The notes under the pieces: model-generated | What the model saw: only the letters and a program-made list of their open reading frames with translations | The model's database searches: none | What the model was told of the DNA's origin: nothing | Program-made: the position numbers and the translations under genes | Part shown: positions 1 through 6,045 of the stretch, piece after piece | Position numbering within the stretch: the first letter of the stretch is position 1 | Layout: the number at the start of each line of letters is the position of its first letter | Assembly: GCA_029824495.1 (NCBI GenBank) | Contig: JALGXY010000451.1 | Span: 1-6,387, forward strand | Length of the DNA: 6,387 nt | Direction of reading: 5' to 3' | Source: Fimbriimonadia bacterium | GTDB lineage: Bacteria; Armatimonadota; Fimbriimonadia; Fimbriimonadales; Fimbriimonadaceae

Positions 1-429
1 GAGCGTGGTCATGACCTGTTCGAGCTCAAACGCTGCGGCTCCTGTCACGAAAGCGAGGACACAGTTCGTGCACCTTCGCTCGAAGGAATCATGGGTCGCG
101 AGCGGACTCTGGCCAGCGGTGCCGTGATCACTGCCGATCAGGACTACATCCGAAATTCGATCCTCGATCCGAACAGCCAGATCGTCGGCAACTACGAGAA
201 TCTGATGCCTGCTTATGGAAGCTTTACCAATGAAGAGGACATCATGGCGCTGATCGCCTACATCAAGTCGATCGGTGGTGATAGTGACAATGTGATTGTG
301 CCGAACAGCCCGATGAGCCGCTCTGGACGCGAGTCGCATCCCTCTGCTGCGGACAATGCAACAGACATTGCCAACCGGCAGGAATCCGGCATGGCTCCTT
401 CAAATGCTGAGGAGGCTTACCGACCGTGA
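1..429 (+). CDS. coxB: Cytochrome c oxidase subunit II, C-terminal cytochrome c domain (5' partial)
   Basis: The frame is open from base 1 to the TGA at 427-429, so the gene begins upstream of the window. The visible part is a class I cytochrome c domain. A CGSCH heme-attachment motif lies at 34-48 (window residues 12-16), and a likely axial Met sits in NLMPAYGSF (Met codon 205-207). The closing helix [18 protein letters not shown] is typical of the cytochrome c module fused to subunit II of caa3 oxidases. That assignment also rests on subunits I, III and IV following directly. The CuA domain and membrane hairpin would lie upstream and are not visible. After the heme domain comes a Ser/Asn/Ala-rich tail of about 40 residues with no recognised motif. 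The domain would sit on the outer face of the membrane and feed electrons to CuA. A free-standing cytochrome c gene is possible but less likely. Confidence 0.9.
   Translation, partial: ERGHDLFELKRCGSCHESEDTVRAPSLEGIMGRERTLASGAVITADQDYIRNSILDPNSQIVGNYENLMPAYGSFTNEEDIMALIAYIKSIGGDSDNVIVPNSPMSRSGRESHPSAADNATDIANRQESGMAPSNAEEAYRP
409..415 (+). promoter_or_regulatory. Shine-Dalgarno sequence for ctaD
   Basis: GAGGAGG lies 10 nt before the GTG at 426 and inside the last codons of coxB. It supports GTG as the start, since the next in-frame Met of ctaD falls inside the first membrane segment. Confidence 0.75.
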
Positions 430-2162
430 GTGCAGATCAAGTGAAAGAAACTGAGAAGAACTATCTGAACGCAGACCACACGATCAAGTCGTGGCTGCTG
501 ACCACTGACCACAAGAGGATTGCGTTCCTCTACCTGCTCAGCGTCAGCTTCTTCTTCTTCCTCGGATCTGTCGCAGCTGCGATGATCCGAATTGAGCTGA
601 CCGCTCCTCGGGGCTGGCTGCTGTCGAACGATGTCTTCAACAAGACGTTTTCGGCTCACGGCATCCTGATGGTCTTCTTCTTCTTGATTCCGGCGATTCC
701 GGCCGTCATGGGCAACTTCCTGCTGCCCTTGATGATCGGTGCCAGAGATCTAGCCTTCCCTAGGTTAAACCTGGTCAGTTGGTATCTCTATATGGTCGGC
801 GGCATCTTGGTTTTGGCCGCAATGGTCATGGGCGGAGTCGATGCAGGCTGGACGTTCTATACGCCGCTTTCGAGCAGCTACTCCAGCACTCCAATCTCGC
901 TGGCCCTTGTCGGCATCTTCCTCAACGGCTTCTCGTCGATCTTTACGGGCGTCAACTTTATTGCGACGATCCATAAGATGCGTGCGCCTGGCATGACCTG
1001 GTTCAGGCTGCCGCTTTATGTCTGGTCGCACTATTCGACCAGTCTGATCATCATCTTGGGAACACCTGTTGTTGCCATGGCTCTGCTGTTGGTCGTGCTT
1101 GAACGAGCAACTGGAGTCGGCATCTACAGCCCAGAAATCGGCGGAGACCCAGTGCTGTTCCAGCACCTGTTCTGGTTCTACTCGCACCCGGCGGTCTACA
1201 TCATGATTCTTCCGGCGATGGGCATCCAGTCCGAGATGATCGCCTGCTTCAGTCGAAGGCCGGTGTTTGGCTACTCCTTTGTGGCCTTCTCTTCGATGGC
1301 GATTGCCGTGCTCGGCTTCCTGGTCTGGGGGCATCACATGTTCATCTCCAGCCAGTCGCTCTATCTAGGCGTCATATTCTCGCTGCTGACCTTCTTGGTT
1401 GCGATTCCATCGGCGGTGAAAGTCTTCAACTGGTCGGTCACCCTCTATAAGGGCTCGATTCAGTTCACGACTCCGATGATGTATGTTCTGGCCTTTATCG
1501 GCCTGTTCGTTATTGGTGGTCTGACGGGTCTGTATCTCGGCTCGTTGCACACAGACGTTCACCTGACGGGAACGTACTTTATCGTTGCTCACTTCCACTA
1601 CGTCATGGTTGGCGGCACGGTCACAGCGTTCATGGGCGGGCTCCACTTCTGGTGGCCGAAGATCACGGGCAAGATGTACAGCGAATTCTGGGGCAGGCTG
1701 TCTGCTCTGCTGGTCTTCGTTGGCTTCAACGTTACGTTCTTCCCGCAGTTCATTGTCGGCTACTTGGGAATGCCGAGACGGTACCACCTGTACCACTTCG
1801 CTCCCGAATGGCAGATCTATCACATCCTATCGACGGCTGGTTCGACGATTCTTGGAATCGGCTTCCTGCTTCCTGCGATCTATCTGACTCACTCTTGGTT
1901 TAAAGGCAAGAAGGCGAGCCAGAACCCGTGGGGTGCCAAGGGGCTTGAGTGGACTCATGCTGCTTCGCCGCCGATCACCGAGAACTTCGATAAGATGCCG
2001 ATTGTCACCGAAGGCGCCTATGCCTACAATGCTGAAGCTGATGCAGCTGAAGCGTTGAGGGAGATGGAGGCCGCAGGCAAGCTGGACGCGACGCCTGAAG
2101 GTGAAGACTGGTGGAACAAGATGGACGAGTCGAAGGATGACGAGAAGGAGGCGATCCACTGA
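426..2162 (+). CDS. ctaD: Cytochrome c oxidase subunit I, A2-type heme-copper oxidase
   Basis: This is the catalytic subunit of an aa3/caa3-type oxidase, a 578-residue integral membrane protein with about 12 helices. Visible ligands are H78 (SAHG, heme a), H254 (HPAVY, CuB), H303-H304 (WGHHMF, CuB), H389 (heme a3) and H391 (heme a) in VAHFHY. Y258 is the tyrosine that is cross-linked to the CuB histidine in this family. K-channel Lys is K332 ([10 protein letters not shown]). D-channel entry residues are N97 and D108 ([15 protein letters not shown]). MPRRY at 449-453 carries the conserved Arg pair. The usual helix-VI glutamate (HPEVY) is Ala256, preceded by Y252-S253, which is the A2 signature. 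The usual His-Asp before TYF is T381-G382. The hydrophilic C-terminal tail of about 80 residues starts with the conserved [11 protein letters not shown] block. The GTG start overlaps the coxB stop (GTGA), and the TGA overlaps the ctaE ATG. Confidence 0.97.
   Translation: MSADQVKETEKNYLNADHTIKSWLLTTDHKRIAFLYLLSVSFFFFLGSVAAAMIRIELTAPRGWLLSNDVFNKTFSAHGILMVFFFLIPAIPAVMGNFLLPLMIGARDLAFPRLNLVSWYLYMVGGILVLAAMVMGGVDAGWTFYTPLSSSYSSTPISLALVGIFLNGFSSIFTGVNFIATIHKMRAPGMTWFRLPLYVWSHYSTSLIIILGTPVVAMALLLVVLERATGVGIYSPEIGGDPVLFQHLFWFYSHPAVYIMILPAMGIQSEMIACFSRRPVFGYSFVAFSSMAIAVLGFLVWGHHMFISSQSLYLGVIFSLLTFLVAIPSAVKVFNWSVTLYKGSIQFTTPMMYVLAFIGLFVIGGLTGLYLGSLHTDVHLTGTYFIVAHFHYVMVGGTVTAFMGGLHFWWPKITGKMYSEFWGRLSALLVFVGFNVTFFPQFIVGYLGMPRRYHLYHFAPEWQIYHILSTAGSTILGIGFLLPAIYLTHSWFKGKKASQNPWGAKGLEWTHAASPPITENFDKMPIVTEGAYAYNAEADAAEALREMEAAGKLDATPEGEDWWNKMDESKDDEKEAIH
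2145..2151 (+). promoter_or_regulatory. Shine-Dalgarno sequence for ctaE
   Basis: AAGGAGG lies 10 nt before the ATG at 2162, inside the ctaD coding end. With the TGATG stop/start overlap it points to translational coupling of subunits I and III. Confidence 0.75.
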
Positions 2163-2839
2163 TGTCGCACGCAGAAGGAAAAGAACCGGAAGTCTATTTC
2201 CAGTACGAGGATATTGACCAGCAGCAGGACACCTATATGGTGGGCATGTGGTCATTCATGGCCCAGGAGCTGCTGTTCTTCGGTGCAGTCTTCATCATCT
2301 ACATGCTCTACCGAGTAGCGTATCTGGAAGAATTCATGATTCTCTCTAACAAGCTCAACTGGCAGCTTGGCGGTTTGAACACCATGATCCTGCTGGCGAG
2401 CTCATACTTTGTGGCTCGAGCGGTGCACCGAGCCCAGACAGGAGAGATGAATCGACAGGTGGGCTGGCTGTGGGCAACCATTGGCTGCGCGCTCGGATTC
2501 TGCGTCGTCAAGTTCTTTGAATACAAAGAGAAGATCGGTCACGGGCTGTTCCCCAACGAGCGGTTTTATGAAGGCTATTCGCACATGGCGGCCGACGGGT
2601 ACACAGCGAACCCAGATATCGCCCGGCTCTTCTACAGCCTCTACTTTACGATCACTGGCCTGCATGCACTGCACGTCATCATCGGCATCATCATCTTCGG
2701 AATCCTGATTCGACTGATCAAAAAGAAGTCGAAGCTGATCACCGACTTTATCCCGACGGAGATGTGCGGTCTTTACTGGCACTTCGTCGATCTCGTGTGG
2801 ATCTTCCTGTATCCGCTCTTCTATCTGATTCCCCAGTGA
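2162..2839 (+). CDS. ctaE: Cytochrome c oxidase subunit III
   Basis: This is a 225-residue membrane protein of the COX3 family. It has about five helices (roughly residues 24-50, 68-90, 99-118, 152-186 and 203-222). That matches the short bacterial form lacking the first two helices of the mitochondrial protein. Family marks are E36 in [15 protein letters not shown], the FFEYKEK motif at 118-124, [12 protein letters not shown] (H168 and H171) in the fourth helix, and the C-terminal [18 protein letters not shown]. The subunit binds subunit I and stabilises it during proton pumping; it carries no redox centre. The ATG overlaps the ctaD stop by one base. The next gene starts 7 nt downstream. Confidence 0.95.
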   Translation: MSHAEGKEPEVYFQYEDIDQQQDTYMVGMWSFMAQELLFFGAVFIIYMLYRVAYLEEFMILSNKLNWQLGGLNTMILLASSYFVARAVHRAQTGEMNRQVGWLWATIGCALGFCVVKFFEYKEKIGHGLFPNERFYEGYSHMAADGYTANPDIARLFYSLYFTITGLHALHVIIGIIIFGILIRLIKKKSKLITDFIPTEMCGLYWHFVDLVWIFLYPLFYLIPQ

Positions 2840-2846
2840 GACGGCA

Positions 2847-3359
2847 ATGAGTGAACTCGAAAAAGATATCACAACAGAAGCTGCAATGACAGATGACCAT
2901 GGCGGCCATGAAGGTCACCACATCACGCCTGTCAGTCATCTGACGGCTACATTCCTCAAGCTGACAGTCTTGATGGTGCTGACAATCTTTGCCGCCCGGT
3001 CGGAATTCTTGGCTGGGCTGACTCAGTCGGATGGCGGCATCATCGGAGCGAATGTACTTGCGATGCTCATCGCCTTTGTCAAAGCAGGATTCGTCGTCAT
3101 GATCTTCATGGGGCTGAAATGGGCCAGCAAGCTGAGCCGATTCTTTGCCCTGCTGGGCGTACTGGGATTCGCCTTCTTCATCTTCCTGGTCTTCGACTAT
3201 GGGTTCCGCAATCAGGAGCCTGTATCTGGTTGGGAGAGAGTCGGCACACCGAGTCTCCAGCGTGACCGAGAGCGTGCAGATGACCTATTCAGTTCGTGGA
3301 AACGATCCAAGAATCAGGTGTCTCACGAAGACGAAGCTGCCGGCGACGGCGGCCACTAA
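2847..3359 (+). CDS. ctaF: caa3-type oxidase subunit IV-like membrane protein with extended C-terminus
   Basis: A 170-residue protein in the usual place of the small subunit IV, after subunit III. Three hydrophobic segments lie near residues 32-50, 64-90 and 98-118. The second contains ANVLAMLIAFVKAGFVVMIFMGLKW, split here as ANVLAMLIAFVK then AGFVVMIFMGLKW, which is the signature region of the prokaryotic COX4 family (Lys in mid-helix, FM-x-LK end). The N-terminus is His-rich (DDHGGHEGHH, then PVSH). A charged tail of about 50 residues (121-170) follows the last helix, making the protein longer than the roughly 90-110 residues usual for the family. The ATG at 2847 has only a weak ribosome-binding site; M14 (ATG 2886) is an alternative start and no better supplied. 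The subunit probably helps assembly or stability. The stop overlaps the convergent plsC stop by 4 nt. Confidence 0.85.
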   Translation: MSELEKDITTEAAMTDDHGGHEGHHITPVSHLTATFLKLTVLMVLTIFAARSEFLAGLTQSDGGIIGANVLAMLIAFVKAGFVVMIFMGLKWASKLSRFFALLGVLGFAFFIFLVFDYGFRNQEPVSGWERVGTPSLQRDRERADDLFSSWKRSKNQVSHEDEAAGDGGH

Positions 3360-3967
3360 GAAATCAGAGAGCGAAGCTCTTCAGAAGCCCAGGCGAGGAT
3401 CTCCTCGGCTGGGCTTTTTTTGTTGAACGATCTCGGCTCACCCCACCGAACGGTGACGGGCTTTTCGGATTTTCGCAGCTTGGTCGAGTCTGCGGGCATC
3501 ATCTCTCTCGTATTCTCGATTCCGCAGCAGATGACCGCACATTCTGCTTTTCTGACGATGAGGGCTGCGCCGCCCTGAAGCTCTTTCAGCTCACCTTCTG
3601 GCGCGACTCCCCCCTCCGGGAAGATGCAGACGGTCTCGCCGGCTTTCAACAGCTCGATCGCTCGGTTGAGAGCGCTGCGGTCGGGGGCGTTCTGTTTAAC
3701 CGGGAACGCGCCGTACCAGCTCATAAACCTGCCGATGCGAGGCATCTCGAACAGCTCCTGCTTGGCCATGAACCAGACCCTGCGTCGGCAGCAGATCTGC
3801 ACAACGGGCGGGTCCATATAAGACTGGTGATTAGCAAGGATGAGAAGCCCGCCACTTCGAGGAACCCTCTCTGGATGATTCTCCCTTCTAAGGCCATTGA
3901 GACCGAACCAAATCCGTAGAATTGGTCTGACAAAAACGAGGAAGACCCTGACTGTCCAGGGGGTCAT
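3356..3967 (-). CDS. plsC: 1-acylglycerol-3-phosphate acyltransferase family protein
   Basis: A 203-residue protein of the PlsC/LPLAT family, which moves an acyl group to lysophosphatidic acid or a similar acceptor at the inner face of the membrane. Motif I is NHQSYMDP with catalytic H47 and D52. The motif II region is WYGAFPVKQNAPDRSALNRA with R97. Motif III is FPEGG (116-120), where the common Thr-Arg that follows is replaced by Gly-Val. Motif IV is weak: VICCGI lacks the usual prolines. The N-terminus has a short hydrophobic stretch (about residues 7-22) that may anchor it. The length is on the short side for the family. The ATG overlaps the purN stop (ATGA), with GAGG 5 nt upstream, so it is probably translated by coupling with purN. 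The last codons hold the + strand terminator. The exact acyl acceptor cannot be told; it could also be a lysophospholipid or ornithine-lipid acyltransferase. Confidence 0.88.
   Translation of the reverse strand: MTPWTVRVFLVFVRPILRIWFGLNGLRRENHPERVPRSGGLLILANHQSYMDPPVVQICCRRRVWFMAKQELFEMPRIGRFMSWYGAFPVKQNAPDRSALNRAIELLKAGETVCIFPEGGVAPEGELKELQGGAALIVRKAECAVICCGIENTREMMPADSTKLRKSEKPVTVRWGEPRSFNKKSPAEEILAWASEELRSLIS
3386..3421 (+). terminator. Rho-independent terminator of the oxidase operon, inside plsC
   Basis: The arms AGCCCAG (3386-3392) and CTGGGCT (3409-3415) pair perfectly. After one G.G mismatch the inner arms CGAGGA (3394-3399) and TCCTCG (3402-3407) pair, and the innermost A-T must open to give a 4-nt loop. 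A run of seven T follows at 3415-3421. There is no T run on the other side, so it acts only for + strand transcripts. It starts 27 nt after the ctaF stop. A smaller AGAGC-GAA-GCTCT hairpin precedes it at 3368-3380. Confidence 0.92.
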
Positions 3968-4545
3968 GCGAGCCTCGCCGCCATGATTTGAACGGCTTCG
4001 ACGTACGCAAGATGCTCGAGATCAAGAACTTTTTCGGCCAGGCTTTCGGGAGTCTCTCCCGGCTCGATCGGGCAGCGTTTCTGGTGCAGAAGCGCACCGT
4101 CATCATAGACCTCATTGACAAAGTGAACCGAGCAGCCAGATTCGGATTCACCTGCAGCGATGACGGCCTCATGAACATGCATGCCGTACATCCCCTTGCC
4201 GCCAAATTTAGGCAGCAGGGCTGGATGAATATTGAGGATGCGGTCTTCGTACGCGTGAACGACAGCTGCCGGCAACAGGGTCATGTACCCAGCCAGGCAG
4301 ATCAGGTCAATTTCAGCCTCGGCAAGAGCTGACAAGAGGTCGTCTGCATAGCTTTCACTCTTGTGATGCAGCACCTTGACAGGGACTTCGAGAGCCTCCG
4401 CTCTTAGAACAGCTTTAGTGCCTGCTTTAGGTGAAATGACCAGTGCCGTCTCAGCATCAATCGAGCCGGATCTGCATGCAGAAGCGAGCGCCGCCATGTT
4501 CGACCCGCGCCCCTTTGATCCCACCAGTATTGCCACTCTGATCAT
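3964..4545 (-). CDS. purN: Phosphoribosylglycinamide formyltransferase (GART, 10-formyl-THF dependent)
   Basis: This cytosolic enzyme converts GAR and 10-formyltetrahydrofolate to formyl-GAR in purine synthesis. The N-terminal IRVAILVGSKGRGSNMAAL is the phosphate-binding loop. The folate and catalytic region has LAGYMTLLP, then ILNIHPALLPKFGGKGMYG with N105 and H107, and SVHFVNEVYDDG with the likely catalytic D148. With E. coli PurN as a guide, Asn, His and Asp are all present. The reading frame extends to a TTG at 4551. I chose the ATG at 4545 (193 residues) because family members begin within a few residues of this beta strand, and because a TAGAAT hexamer at 4553-4558 leaves almost no room before the TTG. 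No Shine-Dalgarno sequence is seen. The stop overlaps the plsC start, so the pair forms an operon. Confidence 0.95.
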   Translation of the reverse strand: MIRVAILVGSKGRGSNMAALASACRSGSIDAETALVISPKAGTKAVLRAEALEVPVKVLHHKSESYADDLLSALAEAEIDLICLAGYMTLLPAAVVHAYEDRILNIHPALLPKFGGKGMYGMHVHEAVIAAGESESGCSVHFVNEVYDDGALLHQKRCPIEPGETPESLAEKVLDLEHLAYVEAVQIMAARLA

Positions 4546-4552
4546 CGGCAAG

Positions 4553-4558
4553 ATTCTA
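4553..4558 (-). promoter_or_regulatory. Candidate -10 element for purN (leaderless start)
   Basis: TAGAAT on the minus strand ends 7 nt before the purN ATG at 4545, so transcription would begin at or within a base or two of that ATG. A poor -35 candidate, TTGGAT, lies at 4578-4583 with a 19-nt spacer. The placement and the lack of a Shine-Dalgarno sequence support a leaderless transcript, but this is inference. Confidence 0.45.
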
Positions 4559-4597
4559 CTACTGAAGCGGTGATGCGATCCAAGATCTGATCAACAC

Positions 4598-4606
4598 TGG
4601 TAGCAT
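4598..4606 (+). promoter_or_regulatory. Candidate extended -10 element for the lipoprotein gene (leaderless start)
   Basis: TGGTAGCAT fits the extended -10 form TGnTAnnnT. It ends 6 nt before the ATG at 4613, so transcription would begin at the start codon. No convincing -35 is seen 16-18 nt upstream and no Shine-Dalgarno sequence precedes the ATG. Confidence 0.42.
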
Positions 4607-4612
4607 TGATTC

Positions 4613-5248
4613 ATGAAAGGGTACGTCATCTCAGCCGCGCTCGCCCTGCTGCTGCTCGGCTGCAGCGGAGGATCAGACTCGACGGAGACCACAGAGCCGA
4701 CGAAAAAGCCTGAAGTCGTTGCGAACGATGAGCCGACGGAGGTTGTCAGGACAAGCACCTCAGATGACCCACTGGATGTCGACCGAGACAGCCTGAAAGT
4801 AGGAGATGTTTCCCTTTGGATGGACATGTCTTTCGACTACGCCAAAGAGCAGATGGGAACGCCGATTGAAGAGTGGACGATCGCCCACAAGGCAAGGGGT
4901 TTCGCTTGGATGGTCGGAGGTGTCAGAGTGGTTGGAAACTTCGAAGATGCCGGAGCGCTTGGCTGGTTTGCCTCGGGTAAAGGCACAGTCATCGAGAACC
5001 ATTTCGGCGAATTGACGGCTCATATCCTAGGCGAAGATCTGATCGAATCGATTGCTGCAGATCGTGAACTGGCAAAAGAGACAATAGACGGCGAAGGGAT
5101 CACAATTCACGATTGGGTCGGCTATTGTGGACCAGAGGGGTCATACCGTCTGACCTTTGGAACAAGCGTTCCTTGGGACGAGGGCACCGAGGATGCCGTA
5201 CTGAAGTCGATCGGGCTCGCTTATGACATGCGGTTGTTTGATGAATAA
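4613..5248 (+). CDS. Lipoprotein of unknown function
   Basis: I do not recognise the family. The 211-residue product begins with a short signal peptide ([17 protein letters not shown]). The lipobox LLGC puts the lipidated Cys at 17, so the mature protein should be membrane anchored. Residues 18-60 are a flexible linker rich in Ser, Thr, Glu, Pro and Asp ([16 protein letters not shown]). The rest looks globular. It contains [23 protein letters not shown] followed by PIEEWT, then an aromatic strand pattern ([19 protein letters not shown]). This G-x-S-x-x-x-A-x-x-x-MG-x-P layout with a following W-containing strand recalls BamE/SmpA-like or similar small alpha-beta lipoprotein domains, but the likeness is weak and I do not assign it. 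One Cys lies in [14 protein letters not shown]. The gene is divergent from purN and ends 29 nt before the pseudopilin gene. Confidence 0.85.
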   Translation: MKGYVISAALALLLLGCSGGSDSTETTEPTKKPEVVANDEPTEVVRTSTSDDPLDVDRDSLKVGDVSLWMDMSFDYAKEQMGTPIEEWTIAHKARGFAWMVGGVRVVGNFEDAGALGWFASGKGTVIENHFGELTAHILGEDLIESIAADRELAKETIDGEGITIHDWVGYCGPEGSYRLTFGTSVPWDEGTEDAVLKSIGLAYDMRLFDE

Positions 5249-5256
5249 GCCGCAAG

Positions 5257-5270
5257 CCTTATGCTAAGGT
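5257..5270 (+). promoter_or_regulatory. Start region of the pseudopilin gene: Shine-Dalgarno or extended -10
   Basis: TAAGG at 5265-5269 sits 8 nt before the ATG at 5278 and could act as a Shine-Dalgarno sequence. The same bases also form TGCTAAGGT (5262-5270), an extended -10 match ending 7 nt before the ATG. They are the right arm of a small inverted repeat, CCTTA-TGC-TAAGG (5257-5269). The sequence alone cannot say which role is real. Confidence 0.4.
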
Positions 5271-5277
5271 TCATTCC

Positions 5278-6045
5278 ATGCTGACTCGCAGAGCGTTTAC
5301 GCTGATTGAGCTGTTGGTCGTGATTGCGATTATCGCGATTCTTGCGGCGATTCTGTTTCCGGTCTTCACATCAGCCAAGATTGCTGCAAAGAAGACAGCG
5401 GGGATCAGCAATGTCAAGCAGATCGGTCTGGCGCTTCAGATGTACTTGACCGACAACGACGGGGTCTACCCACCGTTGACGCACAGAATTGAGATCGACG
5501 AAGATACGGTCTGGTGGCCTCTTCAGTGGCCGGAACGAATCCACCCTTACGTCAAGAACAAGGAGATCCGCACAGCTCCGGGCCACCCTTATCCGCCCAG
5601 GAAGACCGCAAAGCCCTGGCAGGGCGGAACAAATCTTGCCCTGAATCCGAGCATCTCGTGGACGGGCGGATCGATTGGTGAGCTTCAGCTGGCGAACCCA
5701 TCTGGTACGGTCATCTTGGCGGTCAACGCACTGTACGACGAGGCCTTCTATGGTTCTGCCGAGGAGCAGGACCCTAACAACTGGGAAGATTATGTTGTTG
5801 GACAGGGCTGGATCTGGTTCGCTCCGCCGACCATCTTCAGGAACGGAAGCAACTGGCACCCCTATGAACACCCGTTCCCCGAAGTGTGGAACGGCAGGGC
5901 CAGACCCTACGGGCTCTACTCAAAGTGCGTCGTAGTCGGATTTGCCGACTCCTCTACAAAGTGTGTGCCGATCTCGCAGCTTATTGGGCCGATGCCTCGA
6001 GGCTGGGAAGTCGGTGATCCCAAGAACCTGTTTGACAACAACTAG
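5278..6045 (+). CDS. Type IV pseudopilin-like secreted protein (prepilin N-terminal methylation domain)
   Basis: A 255-residue protein with a class III (prepilin) leader, MLTRRA, before [18 protein letters not shown]. PilD-type peptidase should cut after Ala6, leaving N-methyl-Phe at +1 and Glu11 at +5; Ala replaces the more common Gly at -1. The hydrophobic helix is followed by ILFPVF, an Ala/Lys-rich stretch, [13 protein letters not shown], and DNDGVYPP. This order is the hallmark of the large pseudopilin-like family in Armatimonadota and Planctomycetota. The C-terminal half is Trp-, Pro- and Tyr-rich with predicted beta structure. It keeps the [14 protein letters not shown] block, which corresponds to FADGH-x-K in relatives; the DGH is changed to DSS. 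Two Cys (in SKCVVV and TKCVP) might form a disulfide. The role is probably a surface or secretion-system-linked protein; the substrate is unknown. The sulfatase gene follows without a gap. Confidence 0.9.
   Translation: MLTRRAFTLIELLVVIAIIAILAAILFPVFTSAKIAAKKTAGISNVKQIGLALQMYLTDNDGVYPPLTHRIEIDEDTVWWPLQWPERIHPYVKNKEIRTAPGHPYPPRKTAKPWQGGTNLALNPSISWTGGSIGELQLANPSGTVILAVNALYDEAFYGSAEEQDPNNWEDYVVGQGWIWFAPPTIFRNGSNWHPYEHPFPEVWNGRARPYGLYSKCVVVGFADSSTKCVPISQLIGPMPRGWEVGDPKNLFDNN

Noticed and set aside
765..1337. 190-codon open frame on the minus strand inside ctaD
   Set aside because: It lies antisense to a gene with intact catalytic motifs. Its His/Arg/Asp/Gln-rich product is what the complement of membrane-helix codons gives, and no family is recognisable.
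1365..1823. 152-codon open frame on the minus strand inside ctaD
   Set aside because: Same reason: antisense to conserved helices and the VAHFHY ligands, with low-complexity charged content and no known motif.
2402..2872. 156-codon minus-strand open frame over ctaE
   Set aside because: Antisense to a well-conserved subunit III and crosses the ctaE/ctaF junction; it has no family features.
2886..3359. Internal ATG (M14) as the start of ctaF
   Set aside because: It cannot be excluded, but its upstream region is no better as a ribosome site and the 2847 start gives tight operon spacing.
3296..3919. 207-codon open frame on the plus strand opposite plsC
   Set aside because: The minus strand has clear acyltransferase motifs in order. 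The plus frame runs through the operon terminator and has no recognisable domain.
3964..4551. TTG at 4551 as the start of purN
   Set aside because: It adds only two residues, has no Shine-Dalgarno sequence, and lies one base from the likely -10 hexamer. The ATG at 4545 fits the family start better.
6032..6037. Perfect TTGACA -35 box before the sulfatase gene
   Set aside because: It arises from the Phe-Asp-Asn codons of the pseudopilin end, and no -10 hexamer lies 16-18 nt downstream at 6054-6061; any such promoter would start inside the sulfatase gene.
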